Positions 17,901 to 26,929 of a stretch of 64,000 nucleotides of DNA are shown piece by piece; positions within the stretch are counted from its first letter, which is position 1; the number at the start of each line of letters is the position of its first letter. The stretch is from the NCBI RefSeq assembly GCF_900107215.1, contig NZ_FNPD01000008.1:46316-110315 (forward strand), given 5' to 3'. The notes under the pieces are model-generated. The model ran no database searches. It was given only the letters and a program-made list of their open reading frames with translations, and was not told the origin of the DNA. The stretch is from Acetomicrobium thermoterrenum DSM 13490. Its GTDB lineage: Bacteria > Synergistota > Synergistia > Synergistales > Acetomicrobiaceae. The position numbers and the translations under genes are program-made.

Positions 17901-19112
17901 ATGGCAAAAAATGTGGTCATGATAGGCGCACTGGATACAAAGGGTGAGGATTACGCCTTTGTCAAGAAAAGAATCGAAGCGGAGGATTTTAAAGTTATCG
18001 TCGTAGATATAGGGGTGATAGGCGATCCTTCTTTCAAACCTGACATAGATGCCGATAGTGTAGCAAAGGCAGGCGGAGAAAGTTTAGCTTCTTTAAGAGG
18101 AAAGGGCGACAAAGGCCTCGCCATGGCGGTTATGACAAAGGGTGCTGCTGAAATCGTGAAAAAGCTTTTTAAAGAGGGGCAACTTGACGCCCTATTTGGC
18201 ATGGGCGGATCCGCAGGAACGGCCATAATATCTGCTGCAATGAGAGCTCTACCCCTCGGAATTCCAAAGGTGTTAATATCTACTGTGGCATCGGGCGATA
18301 CTAAGCCTTACGTCGGGACCAAGGACATAGTAATGGTTCCTTCAATTGTAGACGTAGCGGGAGTGAACGCGATAAGCGCAGGCCTCTATTCCAGAGCAGC
18401 AGGAGCCCTCACGGGAATGCTCGAAACTGAAGTCCCCAAAGTCGCAACCAAACCACTGATAGCAGCCTCCATGTTCGGCAATACGACCCAGCTGATCAAT
18501 CAATGCAAGGAGATAATGGAAAAAGAAGATTACGAAGTCATGGTGTTTCACTCGACCGGCACCGGTGGAATGACAATGGAAGACTTGATCGAAAACGACT
18601 ATTTCGTGGCAGCTCTGGACTTGACTACCACGGAGTTGGCCGATGAGCTCTGCGGAGGAGTGATGTCGGCGGGCCCGAAGAGGCTTACAACAGCAGGCTT
18701 GAAGGGCATCCCTCAAGTCGTAGCACCTGGATGTCTTGATATGGTTAATTTTTGGGCCATCGACACAGTTCCCGAAAAGTACAAAAAGAGAAAACTTTAC
18801 CCATGGAATCCGAATGTGACCTTGATGCGTACCACTCCTGAGGAAAACGCCAAACTCGGAGAGATAATGGCTCAAAGGCTGAACCATTCAAAGGGACCGA
18901 CCGCTGTCTTCTTTCCTCTAAAGGGCCTATCGCAACTTGACTCGCCGGGAGGAGAATTTTGGTGGCCCGAGGCAAACGAAGCGCTCCTTAAGTCATTGAA
19001 GGAAAATTTGAGAAAAGACATTCCCCTCATAGAAATCGACGCCAACATAAATGACCCAATATTTGCCAAGGCCGTGACGGACAAAATGTTTGAGTTTTTA
19101 TCAGGTAAATAA
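17901..19112 (+). CDS. Tm-1/UPF0261-family ATP-binding protein
   Basis: The 403-residue product has the Tm-1-like N-terminal domain (MIGALDTKGEDYAFVKKRIE, GMGGSAGTAIISAAMRALP, KVLISTVASGD) and the UPF0261 C-terminal half (FHSTGTGGMTMEDL, VAPGCLDMVNFWA, DSPGGEFWWPEAN). The plant Tm-1 protein binds ATP and inhibits viral replication; bacterial members have no established function and often pair with a PEP-hydrolase-like TIM barrel, as here. ATG 17901 lies 11 bases after GGAGGG; GTG 17892 is too close to that site. It is divergent from the aldolase operon across an 89-base region, suggesting shared control. Confidence 0.88.
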   Translation: MAKNVVMIGALDTKGEDYAFVKKRIEAEDFKVIVVDIGVIGDPSFKPDIDADSVAKAGGESLASLRGKGDKGLAMAVMTKGAAEIVKKLFKEGQLDALFGMGGSAGTAIISAAMRALPLGIPKVLISTVASGDTKPYVGTKDIVMVPSIVDVAGVNAISAGLYSRAAGALTGMLETEVPKVATKPLIAASMFGNTTQLINQCKEIMEKEDYEVMVFHSTGTGGMTMEDLIENDYFVAALDLTTTELADELCGGVMSAGPKRLTTAGLKGIPQVVAPGCLDMVNFWAIDTVPEKYKKRKLYPWNPNVTLMRTTPEENAKLGEIMAQRLNHSKGPTAVFFPLKGLSQLDSPGGEFWWPEANEALLKSLKENLRKDIPLIEIDANINDPIFAKAVTDKMFEFLSGK

Positions 19113-19130
19113 ATCTGGAGGTGAATAGAA

Positions 19131-19967
19131 ATGCCATTCATAACAAGAGAGGAAGCCTTGAAAAGGTTGCGTTCGAACGTAGCTGCAGGAAAACCAATAG
19201 TGGGCTGTGGTGCGGGAACCGGGATTTCCGCCAAGTTTTCGGAGGCCGGCGGAGCTGACTTAATCATAATATACAACTCGGGCAGATATCGTATGGGAGG
19301 AAGAGGATCCTTGGCAGGGCTTCTCCCCTATGGTGACGCAAACGGCATAGTCGTGGAAATGGCTTCTGAAGTTCTTCCCGTCGTAAAAAACACCCCCGTT
19401 TTAGCGGGAGTATGCGGAACCGATCCCTTCAGGCTCATGAAAGTATTCCTAAAAGAGCTCAAGGAGATGGGTTTTGACGGCGTTCAAAACTTTCCGACTG
19501 TAGGACTGATCGACGGAGTCTTCAGGCAGAATTTGGAGGAAACGGGAATGGGCTACGACCTTGAGGTTAAAGCAATTGCTATGGCCCACGAATTGGATAT
19601 GCTTACCTGCCCCTACGTCTTCGATGCCGAACAAGCCATCGCCATGACAAAGGCAGGCGCTGACGTCATAGTTGCCCATATGGGGTTGACCACAAAGGGA
19701 AGCATAGGAGCCAAGACAGCTTTGACGCTCGAAGAAGCAACAAAACGCGTTCAAGACATACATGACGCAGCGAAATCGGTCAACCCGGATGTAATGGTAA
19801 TATGCCACGGAGGACCCATCGCTGAACCCGAGGACGTCGAGTACATATTCGCCCACACCAAAGGCATCGTGGGATTCTTTGGCGCATCGAGCATGGAACG
19901 CATACCCGTAGAAAGAGCTATAAAAGAACAAGTAGAGCGCTTCAAATACCTAAAGATAAACGCCTGA
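19131..19967 (+). CDS. PEP-hydrolase/IGPS-like TIM-barrel protein
   Basis: The 278-residue product belongs to the phosphoenolpyruvate hydrolase-like family: [22 protein letters not shown] near the start, [41 protein letters not shown] and VICHGGPI near the end. The family is related to PEP mutase and indole-glycerol-phosphate synthase barrels. Eighteen bases separate it from the Tm-1 gene, with GGAGGTG before the ATG. The pair is conserved in many bacteria and fungi (established), though its reaction is not known. It may act on a phosphorylated acid made by the neighbouring operon (inference). Confidence 0.87.
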   Translation: MPFITREEALKRLRSNVAAGKPIVGCGAGTGISAKFSEAGGADLIIIYNSGRYRMGGRGSLAGLLPYGDANGIVVEMASEVLPVVKNTPVLAGVCGTDPFRLMKVFLKELKEMGFDGVQNFPTVGLIDGVFRQNLEETGMGYDLEVKAIAMAHELDMLTCPYVFDAEQAIAMTKAGADVIVAHMGLTTKGSIGAKTALTLEEATKRVQDIHDAAKSVNPDVMVICHGGPIAEPEDVEYIFAHTKGIVGFFGASSMERIPVERAIKEQVERFKYLKINA

Positions 19968-19989
19968 TTCAGGCTCTATCGATAGCCAT

Positions 19990-20029
19990 CTAAAAAGAGA
20001 GCAGGCAAGCCGACCTGCTCTCTTTTTAG
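19990..20029. terminator. Bidirectional intrinsic terminator
   Basis: A 16-bp perfect stem, CTAAAAAGAGAGCAGG (19990-20005) with CCTGCTCTCTTTTTAG (20014-20029), has an eight-base loop and T-runs on both strands. It sits between the convergent TIM-barrel and leucine dehydrogenase genes. Confidence 0.9.
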
Positions 20030-20046
20030 TTAACTGTGCTTTAATA

Positions 20047-21114
20047 CTATTTTATATATGTGCTTTTTACCTTTGCCAATAAATTTATCCTATTTTCAGC
20101 CAGCCTGTCCGCTGCTTTGTACGTTGGTATGTTTTCCTTCTTTGCAATCTCTATTACCTCCAAAACAGCATCGTACAGGGCTTCAACTTTTCTTGTGGCT
20201 TTTTCCTTTATGTATCCGCCCGGCTCCAGCTCCGCAGCAACGTTAATTACGCCTCCGGCGTTGATAATATAGTCCGGCACATAAAGGATGTCCTTTTGTT
20301 GCAAAATATCTCCGTGCCTTTCTTCCTTGAGCTGATTATTGGCAGAACCTGCTACTATTTTACATTTTAGTTTATTTATGGTGTCATCGTTGATGATTGC
20401 GCCAAGCGCACAAGGTGCGAATACGTCACAATCTGCACCAATTATCTCATCGGGTTTTACTGCCTTTGCACCCAGTTCGTTCACCGCTCTTTTTACGTTT
20501 TCTTCGAAGATATCGGTCACGATAAGTTCCGCTCCAGCTTTCTTCAGGAATTTTGCCAGATTAAATCCCACATTCCCTACACCTTGGATCGCGACCTTTC
20601 TGCCAGCTACATCGTCTCTTCCGAAAACTTCCCTGCAAGCTGCCTTTATTCCCTGAAATACCCCCAGGGCCGTAAATGGAGACGGATCACCGCTTCCCTC
20701 TCCCAACCCGGCAACATATTTGGTCTCCATCCTTATATATTCCATGTCTTGTACATTCGTACCCACGTCTTCCGCCGTTATATATCTGCCGCCCAGAGAT
20801 TCGATGTACCTGCCCAATGCCCTGAATAACGCTTCCGATTTGTCCTTTTTAGGGTCTCCTATTACGACAGTCTTGGCCCCTCCTAGATTTAGGCCGGCTG
20901 CAGCATTTTTATATGTCATACCCCTGGCGAGCCTTAAAGCATCCTCGATGGCTTCATCTTCGGATGCGTAGGTCCACATGCGACAACCCCCAAGGGCAGG
21001 CCCTAAGGTCGTATCATGAATTGCAATGATGGCCTTTAAACCTGAGGCCGCATCATGACACAAAACAACCTGCTCGTAATCGTACTTTTGCATGTAGCCA
21101 AATATCTCCACCAC
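20047..21114 (-). CDS. Leucine dehydrogenase (Glu/Leu/Phe/Val dehydrogenase family)
   Basis: The 355-residue product has the amino-acid dehydrogenase signature: [11 protein letters not shown] near residue 37, the catalytic lysine segment [19 protein letters not shown] near residues 65-85, and the NAD loop [23 protein letters not shown], together with [14 protein letters not shown]. Length and motifs match leucine dehydrogenase, which deaminates branched-chain amino acids to 2-keto acids with NAD. GTG 21114 follows AAGGAGG; a second GTG is the next codon. It stands alone between two terminators. Confidence 0.9.
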   Translation of the reverse strand: MVEIFGYMQKYDYEQVVLCHDAASGLKAIIAIHDTTLGPALGGCRMWTYASEDEAIEDALRLARGMTYKNAAAGLNLGGAKTVVIGDPKKDKSEALFRALGRYIESLGGRYITAEDVGTNVQDMEYIRMETKYVAGLGEGSGDPSPFTALGVFQGIKAACREVFGRDDVAGRKVAIQGVGNVGFNLAKFLKKAGAELIVTDIFEENVKRAVNELGAKAVKPDEIIGADCDVFAPCALGAIINDDTINKLKCKIVAGSANNQLKEERHGDILQQKDILYVPDYIINAGGVINVAAELEPGGYIKEKATRKVEALYDAVLEVIEIAKKENIPTYKAADRLAENRINLLAKVKSTYIK

Positions 21115-21249
21115 AACTACCTCCTTCGATATTTATAATCCTATAGTTATCTCAAGAACAAAGCTGTCTGACCTAATAAAGTATCGCTATTGCATGACAA
21201 AATATATGAACAAATCCCGCATCTGGAATGCCCAAACATTCTTCAAATT

Positions 21250-21276
21250 ATTACATACAATAATATTGCATGTAAT
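21250..21276. promoter_or_regulatory. 27-bp near-perfect dyad, probable operator
   Basis: The two arms ATTACATAC and GCATGTAAT flank AATAATATT; only one pair of arm positions and the central base break the symmetry. It lies about 135 bases upstream of the leucine dehydrogenase start. Its core CAATAATATTGCAT is also present at 9561-9574 in the pdu promoter region. Such a dyad suits a dimeric regulator, which I cannot name. Confidence 0.5.
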
Positions 21277-21410
21277 ACTAAATATACTATGAAACGATAA
21301 AAATGTCCAATCGGATTTTATTTTCTCAATTTAAAATGATTCTTTGTAAAGATATATTGTCGTACTTTTTGCTCAAATTGGGGCGATCGCAATAAGGCAT
21401 ATATACATAA

Positions 21411-21455
21411 AAAACAAGACAGCATCCAACGATAAAATGGATGCTGTCTTGTTTT
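21411..21455 (-). terminator. Intrinsic terminator of the membrane protein gene
   Basis: An 18-bp perfect stem, 21411-21428 with 21438-21455, has a nine-base loop; A/T-runs flank both sides so it can work in both directions. It begins 35 bases after the stop of the minus-strand membrane protein gene. Confidence 0.88.
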
Positions 21456-21489
21456 TGTTTGCCAAATTAAATCGCTTTAAATTACACCC

Positions 21490-22380
21490 CTAAAAGATCA
21501 CCCACAAAACGAAGGTCATTATGAAAATAGCCGTCGCAGGAGGGTCAATGTGGGTATCGCCGTGTATGACAAAGGTACGAGAGGCAAATTCACCTACAAA
21601 AGCTGATATTACGCCCATCAATGCACCAATGAACAAAGAACCGCTGAAAATCGCCGCCAATGAAGCGATAATCGTCATATGATGCGTAACTGGAACGTTT
21701 ATCCCAAAACAGAGGAACACCAAAGTTGCAGCCGAGATGCCGAATCCTACAAAGGCTGCCGCAGGGAAGTATGCTTCATTTATTCCTATAACAGCAAGAG
21801 CATACCATGCTGTGACTAAGCTAACTCCCAGAGAAATCATAAAAAGTTGACCGAAATCCTGCTGGTGGGGCACCCACACGTCGTTTCCTCCCGGTGTAAA
21901 TCGACCTCGGGCCTTAGCTTCTTCGCTCAACGTGCCAAATAGTCCTGTTTTTCCAAAGGTCAAACGTACTATGGCGTTCGACAAAAACACCGTTAAAGCT
22001 ACATTATCGGTGAAGCCTGCTGGAAAAATTGTATTGAAGACAGAAACCAAAAGATAACCTAAAATACCAAAGAGACCGCCCACCAACAATGCCATGGGAT
22101 CCTTAAACCCAGCCCCTCCGGAGACTATGTCCTTGCCTGCTCCGTGTATGCCCTTCTTAGCGGCATAGGCAACAGCGGCAACACCCCCGCAAAAGGCGAC
22201 GTGAGGGCCGAAGACAGGGCCAAAAGCTACATTAGAAATAAAGTCAAAGGAAGACCCCCCAAGCACAGCTGCTGCTCCAACCAAAACAGCAAAACCGGTG
22301 AACACGAAAGCAGGCAGCCCGCCTAAAGCCGCACCAAATACTCCACCACCGAAAGAAGCAAGAAGCGTAGCAAAATTCAC
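21490..22380 (-). CDS. Multi-pass membrane protein of unknown function
   Basis: The 296-residue product is almost entirely hydrophobic, with roughly eight predicted membrane segments and many small residues (GGGVFGAALGGLPAFVFTG, VAFGPVFGPHVAFCGG). Polar loops hold charged motifs, KKGIHGAGKDIVSGG near residue 80, GGNDVWVPHQQDFGQL near residue 165, and THHMT near residue 235. The conserved histidines and glycine-rich helices suggest a channel or permease, but I do not recognise the family. Start is GTG 22380 after GAGGGGG. It is a single gene bounded by strong terminators and lies downstream of a DUF362 gene. Confidence 0.75.
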   Translation of the reverse strand: MNFATLLASFGGGVFGAALGGLPAFVFTGFAVLVGAAAVLGGSSFDFISNVAFGPVFGPHVAFCGGVAAVAYAAKKGIHGAGKDIVSGGAGFKDPMALLVGGLFGILGYLLVSVFNTIFPAGFTDNVALTVFLSNAIVRLTFGKTGLFGTLSEEAKARGRFTPGGNDVWVPHQQDFGQLFMISLGVSLVTAWYALAVIGINEAYFPAAAFVGFGISAATLVFLCFGINVPVTHHMTIIASLAAIFSGSLFIGALMGVISAFVGEFASRTFVIHGDTHIDPPATAIFIMTFVLWVIF

Positions 22381-22533
22381 CTTTGTAACCCCCTCTCAAA
22401 ATATTGTACAAAACCGCAAGGGAACAACCAAAAAGCTCTATCCTGAGACATCACCTCCCAAGATAATTGCTTTAGTTTCCTATTTTATCTTCTCTATTCT
22501 CTCTTCAAAAATAGGAATTGTAGATGTGATACT

Positions 22534-22579
22534 AAAAACTCAATGGCTCAAGCCGGCTGGCTTGAGCCATTGAGTTTTT
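22534..22579 (-). terminator. Very long perfect intrinsic terminator after the DUF362 gene
   Basis: A 21-bp perfect stem, 22534-22554 with 22559-22579, has a four-base loop GGCT. The A/T ends of the stem supply a T-run on each strand. It starts inside the stop codon of the minus-strand DUF362 gene. Confidence 0.92.
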
Positions 22580-23882
22580 ACGCCTTTCCTTGGGCAAAGG
22601 CCTGAAGATCGGTGTTTACTTTTGAGAAAACATAAACGGGAGCACAACCTGGGTATGTAAAGACTTTCTTTGCAAGCTTCATCGCTTCTTCGACCTTTTC
22701 CTTGGAAGGGAAGTATTTCCAGCAGTCACCTAAGACAAAAAGATTTTTGCCTTCTGCATAAAGTGGATCGAAGTCAGGTACTCCACCTGCAATGAAGACG
22801 CATTCGCCTTTTTCTGCAACCATCTTTTCCACGTCAATTCCTGTGTTCTTGAAGGAATCGAGAGCTCCACGTAGATACACGTAACAACCTGGACAGGTTT
22901 GCTGAATTATTACCGTTAAACCTTTGTATACCCCAACAGGGTTGTCATTAGCCCGTTTAAAAAATTTCCTAACATCCTCCAATTTTTCACCTACTACCTC
23001 AATGGAGGCCAAATCACCCACTCCGAGCCCCTCTGTAGCTGCTATCCTAACGGCCGGAATTTCCCCTGGCTCAAAACCCATGATATACGAAGTGACTGTG
23101 TCTACGGCCACCGTGTCCCTACCCGCTATTATCAAATTCATCTCGATCGGCGTTCCCGCATGTGGTCCCTGTCCCTCCATGCCGATGATCCCATCGATTA
23201 TAGTAAGATCCGCCTTTCTAATTCGCAGCATATCAGCAAGCTTTTGTCCTAAGTCTATCCTGTGGGCACCCTGTTGCTGTCCGCTTGGGTGCCTGTTTGG
23301 AACGATGCCGTTCCAATTTTTTATGCCTAAAGTAACGGTCCCTCCAATATGGACCTTCATCTTGGGCAAATTAATGACGACATCTGCATCCAGGACAGGT
23401 CTAAACACTTCGGCTTTTTTAAATACCTTTCCTTCCGGGATTTCCACGACAACAGTGGATTCTTCATCGAAGTAGATAACCTTATCCGCCCCACCGCGAA
23501 TCGCTGCCTCTTCCATCCCCGATTCCTTGAAGGCTGGTTTTGCCTTGCCAACGTGAAGCCCTAAAGAGGGATTATCACCTACCCACACTTCCGCAGCTTT
23601 GGACTCCTCTTTCAGGAAAGCCACTACTGCTTCCACCGTTCTGGGATCTACTACGGCAAAACTTTCAGGAGGTGCTTGAAATGCCAAATTGGGCTTAACC
23701 AATACCCTATCCCCTGGTTTAACTATGGCATCGATGCTTCCCAGGGACAACTCCACGGCTTTCTTGACCGCCGCCTTTATCGCTGCTACGTCTTCATCGT
23801 ATCTCACAAATTTACCGCCCATAAATTCCCCGTTTCCCTTTATTCCGTTTGCCTTAACGACAGATACCTTTGCTTTTTCCAT
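22578..23882 (-). CDS. DUF362 domain-containing protein
   Basis: The 434-residue product shows the DUF362 pattern: KPGDRVLVKPNLAF near residue 60, EVWVGDNPS, DADVVINLPKMKVH, TLGIKNWNGIVP and DGIIGMEGQGPHAG. Related DUF362 proteins often carry ferredoxin domains; none is present here, though a CPGC pair occurs near residue 335. The function is unknown; the fold resembles nickel-binding lactate racemase-like enzymes, and a metal or cofactor role has been proposed for relatives. ATG 23882 follows GAGGAGGGG. It is monocistronic with its own strong terminator. Confidence 0.85.
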   Translation of the reverse strand: MEKAKVSVVKANGIKGNGEFMGGKFVRYDEDVAAIKAAVKKAVELSLGSIDAIVKPGDRVLVKPNLAFQAPPESFAVVDPRTVEAVVAFLKEESKAAEVWVGDNPSLGLHVGKAKPAFKESGMEEAAIRGGADKVIYFDEESTVVVEIPEGKVFKKAEVFRPVLDADVVINLPKMKVHIGGTVTLGIKNWNGIVPNRHPSGQQQGAHRIDLGQKLADMLRIRKADLTIIDGIIGMEGQGPHAGTPIEMNLIIAGRDTVAVDTVTSYIMGFEPGEIPAVRIAATEGLGVGDLASIEVVGEKLEDVRKFFKRANDNPVGVYKGLTVIIQQTCPGCYVYLRGALDSFKNTGIDVEKMVAEKGECVFIAGGVPDFDPLYAEGKNLFVLGDCWKYFPSKEKVEEAMKLAKKVFTYPGCAPVYVFSKVNTDLQAFAQGKA

Positions 23883-23990
23883 TTATATCTCCCCTCCTCA
23901 ACTTGTATATCCATAGCTACCCCTATCAATCCTTTGGATAATGATATCATATTTCTGGGACAACACGCTACAATAATTTTCCAACAAAAC

Positions 23991-26801
23991 TCAATCAATT
24001 AAATTATATTCATCTCCGATCTCGTCTTCCTGCAAGGGTCTCGTCAAATCGTCCAGGCGCTGCAAGTAACCTTCCAGGCGCTTTAAAGCTTCTCCGTACC
24101 CTGCCCAATCGCCCCTTTGCAATGCTTCTTCTGCTTCATTGTATGTTTCCCTAGCCCTCCTTACCAATTCCCCGAGGGTACCGCCTTCAGGCAAGCCCTC
24201 CGATTTGTACAAAGGAGATTCTGCCGCTTTAGTTTCCCTTTCGTCCTCAACTCCAAATAAATCGCTAATTACGTCATCGAAGCGCTCTCCCCAAACTACG
24301 CGGCCACCGGCCGCAAGGATTATCCTCTTGAGTTCGGGAAGATCGCTGTTTTCTGCCCTTAAGTAGAGAGGTTGCACGTACAAAATCGAATCCTCCAAAG
24401 GGATCACCAGCAACCTTCCAAATATTACGTCCGAGCCTCTCTGTCCCCACAAGGAAAGCTGTGCCGATATCTCGGGATGTTGATTTATCAATGCCTCTAT
24501 CTGCTGGGGGCCGTAAATCAATTTCTGCTTCGGGAATACATAGGCCACTAGCTGACCGTAAGCATCTCCATCGCAACGCCCCGCTAACCAGGCAATCATA
24601 TTGTTCTTTCCTGTGGGGAGATAGGGCGTGACCAAGACATATTCAGCCCTCTCCTCTTCTCTCAGCTTCGTGACGATATAATAGGGCGATGCTTGCGATC
24701 CTCCGTGTGTGGGGAAGGACCAGACGTCTTCTCTGTTGTAAAAGGTGTTTGGGTCCGTCATGTGATACACGGCAAATATTTGAGCCTGCACTTGGAAAAG
24801 GTCCATGGGATAACGTCGATGGAGGATCAACTCAGGGGGCATCTCTTCCAGGGGCTTAAACAGATCGGGAAATATCTTATTCCAACTGAGGATCAAAGGA
24901 TCCTCAGGATCGGAAATGTAAAACTCAACGTTACCGTCATAGGCATCAACCAGAACTTTTACGCTGTTTCTGATGTAGTTAAAACGTATCTTTCCGGCTT
25001 TGGTCGATAGAAGTGTTGGCTGCGAATAGGGATATCTGTCGGTTATGGTGTAAGCGTCCATCACCCATACAAGCCTTCCGCCCATCACTGTAAGGTAGGG
25101 ATCTTGATCGAAAAGCAAAAAGGGCGCAATACGCTTAGCTCTTTCGAGTATATTCCTGTAATACATGATCCTACTCTCCGACGTGATTACGTCGGTAAAA
25201 AGAATTTGAGTATCGCCAAAGCGAACGGAAAATGCCAACCTGCGTAATAAAGAATTAACGGGAACTCCTCCGCTGCCTTCATAGGTGGAGCGGACGTTCT
25301 CGTCTCCAGCGGGGTAGTCGAACTCTTGAACCGTCGTTTTTACCAGAACATAATAATCGGTCATTTCTCCGTAATATATTTGAGGATATTCAATGGAAAG
25401 GGGAATGGTCATCCTGGGAGGCAAATCTTGAACGTAAAATACGGGCAAACCCGTTGGGGTTACCTCATTGACAGGATTCATTACTATACCATAACCATGG
25501 GTAAACTCGAGATGCATATTCACCCATGTAGGGTTTTGAAGCTGCCGAACGTCTAATTCCCTTGCGGCGAGCATCACCTGCCTGGGCACTTCGCTTTGTA
25601 AATAGTAGCGATCTATATCGATGTCGGGGAAATCGTAATAGGTCCTAATTTCCTGAAGTTGCTTGTAGCTTCTAAGCAAGGGGCCGTAATCCCACAACCT
25701 TATGTTCTCTATGGTTTCGATGTTTTTATTAAGGTCTTCCATCGTCACTCCGTCTTTGGGAGTGATATGGCGCACTACTACATCGTCTAACCCGTATGCG
25801 CGTTGCGTGGCCAGGATGTTATGTCTTATGTAAGGGCTTTCCCGCTGAAATTCGTTGGGCTCTACAACATATCTTTGAATTACCCCTGGATATATGCCCC
25901 GCAAACCAATTGTTCCAACGATCCATACTCCAATCAAGACTGCTATGAACTTCCAACTTTTGCGTCTAGCAGCTATGGGGAGAAAAAGCCCGATGACGGC
26001 GACGGCTGTGGCAAGGACGTTTAAGGCCAACAGGCGAGCATGCAAGTCTGTATATCCCGCTCCGTAGACGACGCCCAGGGGAGAAAAGAGAAGTTCGTAA
26101 CGGTCAAACCAATACCCCAACGACAACAAAAGCATTAAAATGCCGGCCAAAATCCCCAATTGCAACCGCTCTCGCGCCGAAAGGGGGATTTGTCTGTAGG
26201 ACTCCATGTCAACTCTTCCCTGAGCTCTGGCGATAAAGAAGATGAAAGCCGTACCTATCAACGAAATCAAAAAGACTTTAAACAAAAGACTTTGTGCATA
26301 CCTATAAAAGGGGTATTGGAATATATAAAATCCAATATCTTTATTGAAAATTGCATCTTTTGCGTCAAAGGGCATTCGATTCAAAAACCTCAAGACCATC
26401 GCCCACTGATCCTTTGCCCCGAAGGCCAAAGCAAGTGCAACGACTAGGGCAAAGGCGTTGATCAACATCTTTACCCGAGGCAGGTTCAAGGGGGAATCGA
26501 AAAAGACCACAGCTTCCAAGGCCGTCTTCCTTGCCCGCATTAAGCTAAATCTGATGATACCCAGGGAAAATATGAAAACGAATCCAAAAAGCAGCCATTG
26601 AGGCCAGAACTTTTTCCAAAAAACAGCAGCGTAATCGAGGGCATCGTACCAGATAAAATCCGTATAGAATCGAACAAAGGGAACAAAACCTAAGATAACG
26701 GCCAAAATAACGATGGGCAGAACGACTCCGCAGCCCATGTTAAGGGATGGCCCGCCCGGCCAGCGGCTTCCAGTTCTGTCTTCATTACGATAATTCATCA
26801 T
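23991..26801 (-). CDS. UPF0182 family large membrane protein
   Basis: The 936-residue product matches UPF0182: seven N-terminal membrane segments within residues 1-300, then a large soluble domain beginning near WIVGTIGLRGIYPGVIQRYVV and containing RPYI-type ENIRLWDYGPLL, YYDFPDIDIDRY and LVWVMDAYTITDRYPYS, and an acidic C-terminal tail. The family is widespread in anaerobes, cyanobacteria and actinobacteria and has no proven function. GGAGG precedes ATG 26801. It is divergent from a secreted peptidase gene. Confidence 0.93.
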   Translation of the reverse strand: MMNYRNEDRTGSRWPGGPSLNMGCGVVLPIVILAVILGFVPFVRFYTDFIWYDALDYAAVFWKKFWPQWLLFGFVFIFSLGIIRFSLMRARKTALEAVVFFDSPLNLPRVKMLINAFALVVALALAFGAKDQWAMVLRFLNRMPFDAKDAIFNKDIGFYIFQYPFYRYAQSLLFKVFLISLIGTAFIFFIARAQGRVDMESYRQIPLSARERLQLGILAGILMLLLSLGYWFDRYELLFSPLGVVYGAGYTDLHARLLALNVLATAVAVIGLFLPIAARRKSWKFIAVLIGVWIVGTIGLRGIYPGVIQRYVVEPNEFQRESPYIRHNILATQRAYGLDDVVVRHITPKDGVTMEDLNKNIETIENIRLWDYGPLLRSYKQLQEIRTYYDFPDIDIDRYYLQSEVPRQVMLAARELDVRQLQNPTWVNMHLEFTHGYGIVMNPVNEVTPTGLPVFYVQDLPPRMTIPLSIEYPQIYYGEMTDYYVLVKTTVQEFDYPAGDENVRSTYEGSGGVPVNSLLRRLAFSVRFGDTQILFTDVITSESRIMYYRNILERAKRIAPFLLFDQDPYLTVMGGRLVWVMDAYTITDRYPYSQPTLLSTKAGKIRFNYIRNSVKVLVDAYDGNVEFYISDPEDPLILSWNKIFPDLFKPLEEMPPELILHRRYPMDLFQVQAQIFAVYHMTDPNTFYNREDVWSFPTHGGSQASPYYIVTKLREEERAEYVLVTPYLPTGKNNMIAWLAGRCDGDAYGQLVAYVFPKQKLIYGPQQIEALINQHPEISAQLSLWGQRGSDVIFGRLLVIPLEDSILYVQPLYLRAENSDLPELKRIILAAGGRVVWGERFDDVISDLFGVEDERETKAAESPLYKSEGLPEGGTLGELVRRARETYNEAEEALQRGDWAGYGEALKRLEGYLQRLDDLTRPLQEDEIGDEYNLID

Positions 26802-26929
26802 TTTACCTCCAATTATCTTTATTGGTTTCTCAATCAGCGTTACATAACGGTTTTTTGATATCTTTTACAAGTATGTTACCATTTCCCTTGCACATATGGC
26901 GACATCAATTTCTTTGGGGGGTCAATATT

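Larger units (their letters stand above)
21115..21489. other. Regulatory intergenic region upstream of leucine dehydrogenase
   Basis: This 375-base stretch contains the 27-bp dyad at 21250-21276 and the terminator at 21411-21455. A possible promoter for leucine dehydrogenase on the minus strand is TTGTTC spaced 18 bases from TATAAA, very near the start codon. No gene was seen. Confidence 0.5.

Noticed and set aside
26747..26929. Upstream extension of the M23 peptidase frame
   Set aside because: It runs antisense through the UPF0182 start, has no ribosome site, and the TTG at 26930 gives a normal signal peptide behind GGGGGG.
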